This document shows, piece after piece, positions 27,721 through 36,578 of a DNA stretch of 64,000 nt. A program made the translations under genes and the position numbers. How positions within the stretch are numbered: the first letter of the stretch is position 1; the number at the start of each line of letters is the position of its first letter. Under the pieces are notes generated by a model that made no database searches, was not told where the DNA came from, and saw only the letters and a program-made list of their open reading frames with translations. Origin of the DNA: an uncultured delta proteobacterium (GTDB lineage: Bacteria; Desulfobacterota; Desulfovibrionia; Desulfovibrionales; Desulfovibrionaceae); contig LT599018.1 of assembly GCA_900079685.1 (NCBI GenBank), positions 365,012-429,011 on the forward strand. The letters are read 5' to 3'.

Positions 27721-27821
27721 TATATTGCGTAATATAATCAATCTAATAGATGTTGTTTGCTAAACGCAATGTAATTGCATATATTTGCATTGAATCATGC
27801 AAATGCACTATTGCGTGCAAT
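27721..27821. promoter_or_regulatory. Cluster of palindromes in the divergent promoter region (candidate activator sites)
   Basis: Three inverted repeats lie between the divergent TPP operon and its activator gene: TATATT-4-AATATA (27721-27736), ATTTGCAT-6-ATGCAAAT (27783-27804) and ATTGC-GT-GCAAT (27810-27821). They share TTGC/GCAA cores, suggesting repeated operator sites. I could not find a canonical GG-N10-GC sigma-54 promoter in this gap. Confidence 0.5.
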
Positions 27822-27856
27822 AAATGGCGCTGCATCCCTTACGTAAGGAGAGCCGC

Positions 27857-29779
27857 ATGATACGACTGGGTGTTATCGCTCCGGACATGGATACGCTGGA
27901 CAGAGTTCCTTTTCTCGCGGCCGAGCTGGGCCTGACGTCTTGTGAAATAGTCCTCGCCCGCATGGAGGAGGCTGTGCCCGTGGCGCGCAGCATGGAGCAG
28001 AATGGCATCGACGTCATAGTCTGTCGCGGCTCGACATGTGAATTGCTTGAGCGGAGCCGGCTGCGCACCCCATTGGTCAACATCCCACTCAGTATTTACG
28101 ACATCAGCATCATGCTCGCCAACGCCAAGGCCCTGACCGGCCTCGACCGGCCGCGGATAGCTGTCGTCACGTATCCCCGTATTAATCTCGACATCCAGGG
28201 CATGGCGAGGTTTTTGGATACCGATACCAGGCTGTACCCCAGCGGGTATACGAAGGCGTCCGTCCAGGCTTCCGCCCGCCAAGCCGCCCAGGACAAAGCC
28301 GATGTCGTCGTCGGCGGCCTGACGACGCTGGAAGCCCTGGCGAACTATGATGTCAAGGTCATTCCCTACGTCAGCAGCGACAGTTCCATTTCCCAGGCAC
28401 TTCTCGAGGCGCGCCAGATCGCCTTGGCGCGCAGGCTTGAACAGGAGCGGGCATTGCAGCTCAAAGCCGTCGTGGACACGACCAAGGACGGCATCGTCGT
28501 TCTGGATTCCCTCGGCCGCATACAATTAACGAACGAGAACGCCATACGTCTGCTCGGCATCCCGCAGGACTGGGCGAACAAGAGTCTGCCCGGCCTCTGT
28601 CCCCAGTTGAAGCTGAACAACTGCCTTGACGGGGGCGATACGCTCGCCGACGAGCTGGTCCATATCCAATCAACGCCGCTCTTGGTCAGCCTTATCCCCA
28701 TTGTCCGGCAGAACAGGGCCAGCGGGGCGGTCCTGCGCTGCCAGCCGGCCAGGGAGATCGTGGAACTTGAGGCTAAGATACGGAAAAAACTCCCGGAAAA
28801 GGGGCTGGTGGCGCACTATGGTTTTTCGGATATCGCGGGAACCTCGCCGCAAATCCTGTCCGCCCGTTCACGGGCGAAAATTTTTGCGGCCACATCCGAC
28901 CCGGTGCTGATAACCGGAGAAACCGGAACGGGGAAAGAACTTTTCGCCCAAGGAATGCACCTTGCCAGCGCCCGGCGGGACGGGCCGTTTGTGGCGATAA
29001 ACTGCGCGGCCTTGCCTCCGGCCTTGTTGGAATCCGAACTTTTCGGCTACGAGGACGGCGCGTTTACCGGAGCAAGCCGCAAGGGCAAGGCAGGTCTGTT
29101 CGAGTTGGCTCACCGGGGGACGATTTTCCTGGACGAAATATCCGGCCTTGACCAGTACGGGCAGACACGGCTTCTGCGCGTTCTGCAGGAGGGCAATGTG
29201 CTGCGCCTGGGCGGGGACAAATACCAGCACGTCGATTTCAGGGTTATCGCGGCTTCCAACGAGGATCTTTTCACGCTGAGCAGCAGCGGCGCTTTCCGCA
29301 AGGATCTTTTTTACCGGCTGAGCGTGCTGCGGCTGAGCCTGCCATCCCTGCGGGAAAGAATGGGGGACATCATCTATCTGGCCAGGCATTTCGCACGCCA
29401 GCTCAGGCAGGGCAAGGAGGCCGATTTCAGTACCCGCGCCCTGGCCCGGTTGGCGGCGCACGACTGGCCGGGGAACGTCCGGGAGTTGCAGCAGGTCATC
29501 AAACGGCTCTGTCTCCTTTTTCATGACAGACCCGTCTTTGAGGAAGAGGACGTTTTGGCCGCGCTTGAATTGTCGGCGCCGCGAGACGCAGTATCCCGGG
29601 AAGTCCCGGGACCGGAAAACGCGCTAAAGGACAGAGGGGCGGCCGCGCGGGATGAAATACTCCGGGCCCTGAGCCTTTGCGGCAACAAACAAAAGGAAGC
29701 CGCACGCATGCTCGGCATAAATGCGAGCACTCTTTACAGAAGCATGAAACGGCTCGGCCTCCGGAAAGTCGTGGCCTGA
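27857..29779 (+). CDS. Sigma-54-dependent activator with PrpR-type N-terminal sensor
   Basis: 640 residues. N-terminal PrpR_N domain (about 5-180), a PAS segment (195-290: VVDTTKDGIVVLDSLGRIQLTNENAIRLLG), an AAA+ sigma-54 interaction domain (310-540) with GETGTGKELFAQ (Walker A), the EDGAFTGA loop and GTIFLDEI (Walker B), and a Fis-type HTH (590-635: NKQKEAARMLGINASTLYRSMKRLGL). It should sense a small acid and activate RNA polymerase-sigma-54 at the divergent operon. AAGGAGAG supports the ATG at 27857. Confidence 0.92.
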   Translation: MIRLGVIAPDMDTLDRVPFLAAELGLTSCEIVLARMEEAVPVARSMEQNGIDVIVCRGSTCELLERSRLRTPLVNIPLSIYDISIMLANAKALTGLDRPRIAVVTYPRINLDIQGMARFLDTDTRLYPSGYTKASVQASARQAAQDKADVVVGGLTTLEALANYDVKVIPYVSSDSSISQALLEARQIALARRLEQERALQLKAVVDTTKDGIVVLDSLGRIQLTNENAIRLLGIPQDWANKSLPGLCPQLKLNNCLDGGDTLADELVHIQSTPLLVSLIPIVRQNRASGAVLRCQPAREIVELEAKIRKKLPEKGLVAHYGFSDIAGTSPQILSARSRAKIFAATSDPVLITGETGTGKELFAQGMHLASARRDGPFVAINCAALPPALLESELFGYEDGAFTGASRKGKAGLFELAHRGTIFLDEISGLDQYGQTRLLRVLQEGNVLRLGGDKYQHVDFRVIAASNEDLFTLSSSGAFRKDLFYRLSVLRLSLPSLRERMGDIIYLARHFARQLRQGKEADFSTRALARLAAHDWPGNVRELQQVIKRLCLLFHDRPVFEEEDVLAALELSAPRDAVSREVPGPENALKDRGAAARDEILRALSLCGNKQKEAARMLGINASTLYRSMKRLGLRKVVA

Positions 29780-29857
29780 AAACCAGCCATGGCGGCTCTT
29801 CTTTTGTTCCACCGGCTCAGGGCCCGGCAGCTGGTCCGGTCAGCGGCTGGCGTTATC

Positions 29858-30047
29858 CTCCAAGCGTTTACGGAACCTGCCCGGTTTACGGGTAGGCGTT
29901 GAAAATATACCCGGTTTCCTACCCGGTTCGGCATGGGCGTTAACGAATCTACCCGGATGCGCACGAACAATATATGTGAATAAAAAGCAAGTGCGCCAAG
30001 GTTTTTAGTCCTCGGCGCACTTGTGCGAATGTCTTTCTGGTGGGATG
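29858..30047 (-). repeat. Dispersed terminator-bearing element, copy B
   Basis: 190 bp, the same length as copy C (41158-41347) and largely identical to it. It contains a small hairpin with CCTGCCCG/CGGGTAGG arms (about 29876-29896), tandem TACCCGG units, and a long hairpin (arms about 29988-30001 and 30010-30023) followed on the minus strand by CTTTTTATT. It lies 3' of the oxidase operon, so it can act as that operon's terminator. Confidence 0.88.
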
Positions 30048-30136
30048 TCATCTTTGGGCAAACGGCGCTTGAAGGTTTTACGCCGCTTATTCAGACCCAT
30101 CAGGCAATAGACGCGCCATACCCGCTTGTGATTCCA
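30005..30136 (-). pseudogene. IS3-family transposase (OrfB) fragment
   Basis: The minus strand reads [20 protein letters not shown] then [10 protein letters not shown], the conserved stretch before the integrase core of IS3-family OrfB transposases (IS407-like). After about 30 codons it runs into copy B of the dispersed element and stops (TAA at 30005-30007). No DDE core or IS ends are visible, so it is a dead remnant. The other DNA in 29780-30215 outside the repeat shows nothing further. Confidence 0.65.
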
Positions 30137-30215
30137 GGCCGCCCCTGACGAGCTGCTTCCGGTACAAGGAGGTGAAGGCGTTGCGCGGCTGGCGCGGTTC
30201 GCGGGCGGCCGCGCT

Positions 30216-30629
30216 CTACGGCAAGAAGGCCCAGCCGGTCCAGGCCTGCCAGAGGGCCAGGGCCACCAGCGTCAGGTTCACCAGGCCGTGGACCAAGGGA
30301 AGCGTCGCGCGGCGCTTCCTTTCCTTGTCCATGATGTGGCCGGAAAGGTAGCCGAACAGTGCCAGGGCAAAAAAGACCAGCCCCACCTGAGCGTGGGTGC
30401 CGGTGGCCAGAAACACGCCCCATTCCAGGCGGGCCACGACTATGCCGCCCAGCGTGCCCAGCATCCACAGCCCTATGGCCCAGCGGCCCCAGCGCACGTG
30501 GTCTTTCCAGGCAAAGGGAATCTTCCGCCCCAGGTGGTTGCTCCGCGCCCGCTGCAAGCCCAGGTGGAGCACATATATACCCAGCAGCGTCGCCGCCGCT
30601 TGCATCAAGGGGTGTATCCAAAGCGTCAT
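30216..30629 (-). CDS. Membrane protein of the oxidase operon (DUF4079/cytochrome b561-like)
   Basis: 137 residues with about four hydrophobic helices and several His residues in or near them ([22 protein letters not shown]). GGAGGT eight bases before the ATG at 30629 fixes the start; a longer reading from 30731 has no such site. Last gene of the caa3 oxidase operon. Similar small four-helix proteins occur beside oxidase clusters; a heme-handling or assembly role is a guess. Confidence 0.7.
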   Translation of the reverse strand: MTLWIHPLMQAAATLLGIYVLHLGLQRARSNHLGRKIPFAWKDHVRWGRWAIGLWMLGTLGGIVVARLEWGVFLATGTHAQVGLVFFALALFGYLSGHIMDKERKRRATLPLVHGLVNLTLVALALWQAWTGWAFLP

Positions 30630-30743
30630 GTGGAGTACCTCCGGCAGCCAAGGGAAGGGGAAAACCCCCTTTCCCTGAAAATGTTGACAGGGGTATGGGG
30701 CGTTTCCCGTTGATAAGGCGGAGCCGTACAATGACGGTTCCGC

Positions 30744-31634
30744 TTACCCAAACACCATCAATCGATCCAGCACAACCACCAGCATGGCGGCGGCCAGACC
30801 GCCGTCCGTGAGTTGCAGCGCATAACGGCGTTCCGGCGTGCCGCTTCCTGGACGCAGCAACAGACCCCCACCCACAAAAAGAGCCATGCCCAGCAGCCCC
30901 AGGACGATCCTGGCCGCAGGACCGTGCAGCAGAGGGAAGACGGGCAGCAGCAGCACGGCGGCAGCGTAAGCCTGGAACCACAAGCGCAGGAGACGGCGGT
31001 AGCCCGGCCCGCTGAACTGCACGGGCGGCAGGGGGAGCTTGGCGGCGGCGTAGGCTTCGCTGTCCCGCTCGGCGCGCATCCAGAAATGCGGTACCTGCCA
31101 GAGCAGATACACGCCATAAAGCAGAGCCAGCTCCGGGGCGAAAATACCGCCCCCGGCGCACAGCCAACCCAGCACGGGCGGCAACGCGCCCACGACCGCG
31201 CCCGCGAGCAGCGCGAAACCGCTGACACGCTTGAGCGGCGTATACAGCCCGTTGTACAGCCCGGCCACGACGAAAGCCAAAGACGCGGGCGCAAGGCCCC
31301 CGGCCGCATAGAGGCAGGCCGTGCCCGCCCCGAAGCAGACGATCCCCAAAACCAGCGCGAAAGCCGGACTGACGCGGCCCTGAACCAGAGGACGGTTCCG
31401 GGTGCGGGGGATAAGCGCGTCCAGGTCCTTTTCCTGCAGCTGATTCCAGGCGGAACACCCGCCTGTGACCAGCATGGCGCCGGTCAAGGTCCAGGCGAAA
31501 CCCGCGTCTATAACCGGCCGTTCCAGCAGGTACCCGAAGGCGGCGGAAGCCGCCACCATCAGCGAAACCGTATCCCGGACCAGCGTGCGGGCGTCATGCA
31601 GGCGTTGTGTCAGAATAGCCAGACGTGAAGTCAT
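30744..31634 (-). CDS. ctaB: Protoheme IX farnesyltransferase (heme O synthase)
   Basis: 296 residues of the UbiA prenyltransferase family. Seen: the first Asp-rich motif NQLQEKDLDALIPRTRNRPL and YTPLKRVS, plus YLLWQVPHFWMRAERDSEAY, typical of CtaB/CyoE. It attaches a farnesyl group to heme B to make heme O for the terminal oxidase. The ATG at 31634 overlaps the coxB stop by 4 bp (ATGA). No ctaA (heme A synthase) is in the window, so the oxidase may use heme O, or ctaA lies elsewhere. Confidence 0.9.
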   Translation of the reverse strand: MTSRLAILTQRLHDARTLVRDTVSLMVAASAAFGYLLERPVIDAGFAWTLTGAMLVTGGCSAWNQLQEKDLDALIPRTRNRPLVQGRVSPAFALVLGIVCFGAGTACLYAAGGLAPASLAFVVAGLYNGLYTPLKRVSGFALLAGAVVGALPPVLGWLCAGGGIFAPELALLYGVYLLWQVPHFWMRAERDSEAYAAAKLPLPPVQFSGPGYRRLLRLWFQAYAAAVLLLPVFPLLHGPAARIVLGLLGMALFVGGGLLLRPGSGTPERRYALQLTDGGLAAAMLVVVLDRLMVFG

Positions 31635-32542
31635 TTCTGTTCTTCTCCGAGGCTTTTTATATAGTCTATCATGCTGTCCAATTGCTCTTTGGTAAAGTCC
31701 GTATAGGGCGGCATGATGTCTTCGTAGCCTTCGGTAATTTTGGCGCCGGGCTTGACGATGGACTCGATCAGATAGTTTTCGTCCACCACGATTTCCGTAC
31801 GGGTCTTGCCCACCAACACCTTGATCTTGTGGCCGAACGCGCCCTTGAAGGTCGGGCCCGCGCCGGGGCTGCCGTCCACGGAATGGCAGGAGAAGCAGCC
31901 CTGCGCATCCATCAGTTTCTGCCCGGCGTCCGGACCGGTGGCGCTTTCCGCCAGCCAGGCGTCGAAATCCTCCCGGCTCACCGCCCGGATGGTGGCCAGC
32001 ATGGCCGCGTGCTTGTCGCCGCAGTATTCCGCGCAAAAGACGTCGTAGTCGCCCGGGCGCTGGGCCTTGAACCAGGCGTAGGTTTCCATTCCCGGCACCG
32101 TGTCCATCTTGATGCGGAAGGCGGGCGCGAAAAAGCTGTGGATCACGTCCCTGGTCGTAAGGGTCAGCTTGACCGGTTGGCCCACAGGGACCACCAGCAC
32201 GTTGCTATGCTTGTTGTTGGGATAGGTGAAGGTCCAGGACCACATGCGGGCCGTGACGTTCACGTCCAGCGATCCGTCCGGCACGGTGCGCAGGGCCTGG
32301 TAGCCCACCCAACCGTAATAGAACAGGCCCATGATTACCAGGCTGGGCACCAACGTCCACAGCACTTCCGCCTTGACGTTGCCCCGGATGTCCTCGGCCT
32401 TGGGGTGCCGGGTATGGTGGTAGCGCCAGATGAACCAGCAGGCGCAGGCCGTCAGAATGAGCAGCACGGCAAAAGAAAAGCCGAACAGCAGATAAAAGGC
32501 GAAATCCACATGCTGCACCGGGGAGAGGGAATCGCGATACAT
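31631..32542 (-). CDS. coxB: Cytochrome c oxidase subunit II with fused C-terminal cytochrome c (caa3 type)
   Basis: 303 residues. Two N-terminal membrane helices, a cupredoxin domain with the CuA ligands CAEYCGDKHAAM, then a C-terminal cytochrome c domain with the heme motif CFSCH. The fusion defines caa3-type oxidases, in which electrons enter through the attached cytochrome. It lies between the subunit IV gene and ctaB, overlapping the latter by 4 bp. Confidence 0.95.
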   Translation of the reverse strand: MYRDSLSPVQHVDFAFYLLFGFSFAVLLILTACACWFIWRYHHTRHPKAEDIRGNVKAEVLWTLVPSLVIMGLFYYGWVGYQALRTVPDGSLDVNVTARMWSWTFTYPNNKHSNVLVVPVGQPVKLTLTTRDVIHSFFAPAFRIKMDTVPGMETYAWFKAQRPGDYDVFCAEYCGDKHAAMLATIRAVSREDFDAWLAESATGPDAGQKLMDAQGCFSCHSVDGSPGAGPTFKGAFGHKIKVLVGKTRTEIVVDENYLIESIVKPGAKITEGYEDIMPPYTDFTKEQLDSMIDYIKSLGEEQK

Positions 32543-32548
32543 AAACCC

Positions 32549-32842
32549 TTACCTGTACGCCACATCAAAAAAAGTGAGGCCAATGGCAATGGCCAACAGC
32601 AAAAAAGCCGTGAACAGCATGGCCCGCACCGTAAGCGAAGCATACTTCACGTGCATGAAGTACAAAATCACCAGCCCGGCCTTGACCGTGGCCACGCTGA
32701 GCGCCACCACCACATGCAGAAAAGCCAGGTCCATATACGCCACGGCAACGGTAATGGCCGTCAGTACCATCAGCGCCGCCCACACGGCCAGGTTCGCGCC
32801 GAATGAAAGGATATGCTGTTCGTGTTCAGTCGTAGTGGTCAT
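32549..32842 (-). CDS. coxD: Cytochrome c oxidase subunit IV (small, caa3 type)
   Basis: 97 residues with three hydrophobic helices (NLAVWAALMVLTAITVAVAYM, FLHVVVALSVATVKAGLVILYFMHV, AMLFTAFLLLAIAIGLTFF), the bacterial COX4 pattern with the conserved VKAGLVILYFMH segment. Structural subunit in the operon between subunit III and II genes. Confidence 0.88.
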   Translation of the reverse strand: MTTTTEHEQHILSFGANLAVWAALMVLTAITVAVAYMDLAFLHVVVALSVATVKAGLVILYFMHVKYASLTVRAMLFTAFLLLAIAIGLTFFDVAYR

Positions 32843-32912
32843 GGAAAATGCCTCCCGCGGGTGCAGGGCAGCGCCCTGCTCTCGCTCTTAATTGGCTTCG
32901 ACAACTATTGCT

Positions 32913-33527
32913 TTACACCACCAGATAAAACAGCGGGAACAGATAAATCCAAACTAAGTCCACGAGGTGCCAGTACAGGCCCACGTTTTCCAGGACCACG
33001 GGCTGTTCGCGGGTGACGGCTCCCGTACCGATGCGCTGCCAAACCCAGATAATGGCCGCACCGCCGATGATGACGTGGATGCCGTGCAACCCCGTCATCA
33101 TGTAATAGAGGTTGAAAAAGAGCATCTCGCCGGGCGGGAGCTTCACCAGTTCCGGGCCGTTGGGGTAGATGCCGTGGTGGATTTTGGCGCTCCACTCAAA
33201 ATATTTGATGACCAGAAAGATGAGGGCGCAGACCACGGTGGCCAACAGCAGCAGGCGGGCGCGTTTTTTGTTCCCGCGTTGCAGGTCGGATACGCTGCAC
33301 GCCACGAACAGACTGCTGGTAATCAGCACCACGGTGTTCACCGTGCCGTGGATGCGGTCCAGGACCTTGCCCCCGCTGTGAAAGGCTTCCGGGTAGCGGT
33401 GAAAGTACACGGCGTAGAGCAGGAACAACCCGCCGAACAGCAGCAGTTCCGTGAACAGGAACAGCCACATGCCTATGCGGGCGCCTTCCGTGTCGCCCTT
33501 GTGCGCGGCGGGGGCGTGCTCAGTCAT
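32913..33527 (-). CDS. coxC: Cytochrome c oxidase subunit III
   Basis: 204 residues with about five membrane helices. Contains GMWLFLFTELLLFGGLFLLY, and GLHGIHVIIGGAAI and YWHLVDLVWIYLFPLFY, the classic subunit III signatures. The ATG at 33527 lies within the end of coxA (8-bp overlap) with GGAG upstream; a longer reading from 33584 would extend into the coxA frame. Confidence 0.93.
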   Translation of the reverse strand: MTEHAPAAHKGDTEGARIGMWLFLFTELLLFGGLFLLYAVYFHRYPEAFHSGGKVLDRIHGTVNTVVLITSSLFVACSVSDLQRGNKKRARLLLLATVVCALIFLVIKYFEWSAKIHHGIYPNGPELVKLPPGEMLFFNLYYMMTGLHGIHVIIGGAAIIWVWQRIGTGAVTREQPVVLENVGLYWHLVDLVWIYLFPLFYLVV

Positions 33528-35124
33528 CGGCTTCCACTCCTTCAAAATCATAGGGGCCCCGGGTGATGACCGGCTCCTCCGCAAAGTTGTGGTGCGGCGG
33601 CGGGGAGGGGATGGTCCACTCCAACGTGGCCGCGCCCCAGGGGTTCATGCCCACGGGCTGCCCGTGGCGTATGCCGACCCAGAGGTTCCAGAACATCACC
33701 AGGAGCGAAGCCGCCAGAATCCAGGACCCGAAGGTGGAAAGCAGCTGCAGGCCCGCGTACTTGGGCAGATAGCTGTGGTAGCGCCGGGGCATGCCTTCCA
33801 GCCCCGCGATGAACATGGGGAAGTACAGCAGGTTGAAGCCGATGAACGAGCCCAGGCAGGCCCAGGACGCCTTGCGCTTGTTGTACATGCGGCCGTAGAC
33901 CTTGGGCAGCCAGTAGTGCATGGCCGAGAAAAAAGCGTAGCCCAGTCCGCCGAAAATCACATAGTGGAAGTGCGCCACCACGAAATAGGTGTCGTGCACG
34001 TGCACGTCCGTTCCCGCCGAGCCCAGCACCAGGCCGGTCAGCCCGCCTATGGAGAAGAGGAACAGGAACGCCAGCGCATACAACAGCGGCGGTTCCAGGT
34101 GGATGGACCCTTTATACAGGGTCGCCACCCAGTTGAAGACCTTGATGGCCGAAGGAATGGCCACCACAAAGGTCAGAAAGGAAAAGATGAGCACGGCGGT
34201 ATCGCTCATGCCGCTCACGAACATGTGGTGCGCCCAGACCAGGGACCCGGCAAAGGCTATGGCCAGGCTGGAAAAAGCGATCATTTTATACCCGAAAATG
34301 GACTTTCTGGAGAACACGGGCAGCACTTCGGAAATAACGCCCATGGCCGGCAGAATCATCACGTACACGGCCGGGTGCGAGTAAATCCAGAACAGGTGCT
34401 GGTACAAAATGGGGTCCCCGCCCCGGGAAGGGTCGAACAGCCCTATGCCCAGCAGGCGTTCCGCTATGATCAGCAGCAGGGTTATGGCCAGCACCGGCGT
34501 GGCCAGCACCTGGATCCAGCCCGTGGCGTACAGGGACCAGCAGAACAGCGGCATTTTGGTCCAGCCCATGCCGGGCGCGCGCAGCCTGTGCAGGGTGGTG
34601 ATAAAATTAAGCCCCGTCAGAATGGACGAAAAGCCCAAGATAAACACCGCGAACACCGCCAAACTCACGTTGGTGGTGGTCACTTCGCTGAAGGGCACGT
34701 AAAAGGTCCAACCCGTGTCCGGCGGCCCGCTGCCCGTGAACATGGCGACGACAGCCAGCACCATGCCCGTCATGTACAGCCACCAGGAAAAGTTGTTCAG
34801 CTTGGGGAACGCCACGTCTTCCGCCCCGATCTGGATGGGCAGGAACAAATTCCCAAAGGTGGCCGGTATGCTGGGGATGACCACCAGGAAAATCATGAGC
34901 ACGCCGTGCAGCGTGAACAGCGCGTTGTACGCCCTGTCCCCCAGCATCTTCCAACTGGGCGTCATCAGCTCCAGCCGGATGCAGAAGCCCAGGACCATGC
35001 CCACCAGGAACATGGCCACAATGGCGTACAGGTACATCATGCCGATACGCTTGTGGTCCGTGGAAAAAATCCACGCCCCTATCCCGCCTTTTGCACCTGG
35101 AGCGGTTTCCAAAAAACTGGTCAT
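33520..35124 (-). CDS. coxA: Cytochrome c oxidase subunit I, A2-type heme-copper oxidase
   Basis: 534 residues, about 12 helices. Contains LHGVLMIFLVVIPSIPATFGN (heme His), the CuB/cross-linked region WIYSHPAVYVMILP, and AHHMFVSGM (CuB His pair). The Tyr-Ser-His-Pro sequence in place of Gly-His-Pro-Glu marks the A2 subfamily, which lacks the helix-VI Glu and is common in caa3 oxidases. It reduces O2 to water while pumping protons. It follows the SCO gene and precedes subunit III. Confidence 0.95.
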   Translation of the reverse strand: MTSFLETAPGAKGGIGAWIFSTDHKRIGMMYLYAIVAMFLVGMVLGFCIRLELMTPSWKMLGDRAYNALFTLHGVLMIFLVVIPSIPATFGNLFLPIQIGAEDVAFPKLNNFSWWLYMTGMVLAVVAMFTGSGPPDTGWTFYVPFSEVTTTNVSLAVFAVFILGFSSILTGLNFITTLHRLRAPGMGWTKMPLFCWSLYATGWIQVLATPVLAITLLLIIAERLLGIGLFDPSRGGDPILYQHLFWIYSHPAVYVMILPAMGVISEVLPVFSRKSIFGYKMIAFSSLAIAFAGSLVWAHHMFVSGMSDTAVLIFSFLTFVVAIPSAIKVFNWVATLYKGSIHLEPPLLYALAFLFLFSIGGLTGLVLGSAGTDVHVHDTYFVVAHFHYVIFGGLGYAFFSAMHYWLPKVYGRMYNKRKASWACLGSFIGFNLLYFPMFIAGLEGMPRRYHSYLPKYAGLQLLSTFGSWILAASLLVMFWNLWVGIRHGQPVGMNPWGAATLEWTIPSPPPHHNFAEEPVITRGPYDFEGVEADD

Positions 35125-35162
35125 GGAGAATGCCTCCGGCGGCCAGGGGATGGGGAAAACCC

Positions 35163-36140
35163 CTAAGCCTTTTTCTTCTTACGCCCGCCCCACAACAAGA
35201 CAAACAACAATACGGCCGCGCCGAACAGGATGATGCCGCCGGCGAGGCGCATGAAATCAAACACGTAGCGCCTGTTTTCCGCGTCGTAGGTGAAGCAGTA
35301 GGCCAGCGCCCTTTTAAGGGACAGGCCGACGTGCCCTTTGGCCGCCTCGTTGAGGGACATGGTGATGTCAAAGGGCATGAAGCTTTGGCCGTAGAGGTAG
35401 CGGGATACTGTGCCGCCGGGGGCCGTGACCACCAGCACTGTGGGGTGGATGAAATCGCGGCCCAGGCGCTTGTAGCGGAAACCGATGGCGTCCATGAGGC
35501 GGCTGACGGACTCCTTGCTGCCGCTGAGAAAGACCCAGCCGTCGGCCGGGTAGGTAAAATCCGTGGCGGCCATAAAGTTGCGCTTGCGCTGCGCGGCCAG
35601 CTCCGGAGTGTCCGTGTCGTCGAAACTGACGGAAACGACGCGGTAGTCTTTGACCGGCTCCAGCCCGACTTGGGGCAGAATGCGGGCCAGCGCGGAGAGC
35701 AGCAGGTGACAGGTGCCGGGGCAGGAATAATACACCGGCGCGATGACCACGGGCACGTTCATCAGAGAGCGGATATCCACTTCCTTGCCGTTTTCGTCCT
35801 TGAACAGAATACCTTCCGGAATGACGGCTCCACCTTTTTCGTCCACGCGGGCGTAGACGGCGCGCTCTTCCGGGCTGAGCGCGCCCAGGGCGGTCTGCTT
35901 CCTGGTCGTGGCCTCGCCGCCGCCGGGAATAGCCAGATTGGGGTCCTTTTGCTGCTCCGGGCTCAGGCGCGGGACCTGGTCCGCAAGCGTGCCGGTGTCC
36001 GGCGCATGGCCCGCGTGGGCGGAACCGGCGTCAACGGGAGCGGGAGCGGCGTCCGGGGACGCGGCAACAGCGGCCTGCGCGGCGTGCAGCCACACCGCGC
36101 AAACCAGCAGGCAAAGGAGCGGAAGCCGGAAGCCGCGCAT
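35163..36140 (-). CDS. SCO1/SenC-type copper chaperone with membrane anchors
   Basis: 325 residues. N-terminal signal/anchor (LPLLCLLVCAVWLHAAQAAVA), a long linker, a thioredoxin-like SCO domain with the copper ligands CPGTC (YYSCPGTCHLLL) and the distal His (DFIHPTVLVV), and a C-terminal helix followed by Arg/Lys residues (RKKKKA). It delivers copper to the CuA site of subunit II. Its ATG overlaps the stop of the cytochrome gene by one base (TGATG). Confidence 0.92.
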   Translation of the reverse strand: MRGFRLPLLCLLVCAVWLHAAQAAVAASPDAAPAPVDAGSAHAGHAPDTGTLADQVPRLSPEQQKDPNLAIPGGGEATTRKQTALGALSPEERAVYARVDEKGGAVIPEGILFKDENGKEVDIRSLMNVPVVIAPVYYSCPGTCHLLLSALARILPQVGLEPVKDYRVVSVSFDDTDTPELAAQRKRNFMAATDFTYPADGWVFLSGSKESVSRLMDAIGFRYKRLGRDFIHPTVLVVTAPGGTVSRYLYGQSFMPFDITMSLNEAAKGHVGLSLKRALAYCFTYDAENRRYVFDFMRLAGGIILFGAAVLLFVLLWGGRKKKKA

Positions 36141-36439
36141 CAGAGTTTCGCTATGTAGTCGGCCAGGGCCTGCATGTCTTCGGGCGACAGCGGCTTCATC
36201 AAGTTGGTCATCAGGGCTTTTTGCGAACCGCCGTATGTCCCGGCGGCGTAGCCTTTCATTTTGGTCATCAGGTCGGCGGATTTCTGACCTTTGAGCACAT
36301 GGGGGGGCTTGGCGCCGTCAGCGCCGTGGCAGCTGATGCAGCGCTTGTACAACGTGGCGTCGTCAGCGGAAAAACCGGCGGCCGCAAGGCCGAAAACCAG
36401 CGCCATACAGAAAGAAGAGACTATCAGAATGCGCTTCAT
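36140..36439 (-). CDS. Periplasmic monoheme cytochrome c-553
   Basis: 99 residues: signal peptide (MKRILIVSSFCMALVFGLAAAGFSA), heme motif CISCH, and a C-terminal Met-ligand region (YGGSQKALMTNLMKPLSPED). The mature part follows Desulfovibrio cytochrome c-553 closely as I remember it (GADGAK, KGQKSADLMTKMKGYA, ADYIAKL). It is the likely electron donor to the caa3 oxidase and opens the operon. The ATG at 36439 has GGAG upstream; a longer reading from 36601 has no signal peptide. Confidence 0.93.
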   Translation of the reverse strand: MKRILIVSSFCMALVFGLAAAGFSADDATLYKRCISCHGADGAKPPHVLKGQKSADLMTKMKGYAAGTYGGSQKALMTNLMKPLSPEDMQALADYIAKL

Positions 36440-36578
36440 ATGATAACTCCAACGCTTAGGGTTTTTATGTACTACCGGGAAGATAGCAGTTCCGGAATTA
36501 TATTTCCAGCGTTTAGGCGCGGAATGCGGTCGATAATCTGATTGTTCTTCAAGTGTGCGGAAAAATTGCGGGTAGTGG

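Noticed and set aside
27700-27740. Sigma-54 promoter (GG..GC) for the TPP operon
   Set aside because: The only candidate has a 9-base gap instead of 10 and is on the wrong strand for the operon.
30100-31458. 452-aa minus-strand frame across ctaB and the small membrane gene
   Set aside because: Frame-shifted shadow; the ctaB and DUF4079-like frames carry the real motifs and ribosome sites.
33451-35166. 571-aa plus-strand open frame
   Set aside because: Antisense to coxA/coxC; composition rich in His, Gln and Gly, no domain.
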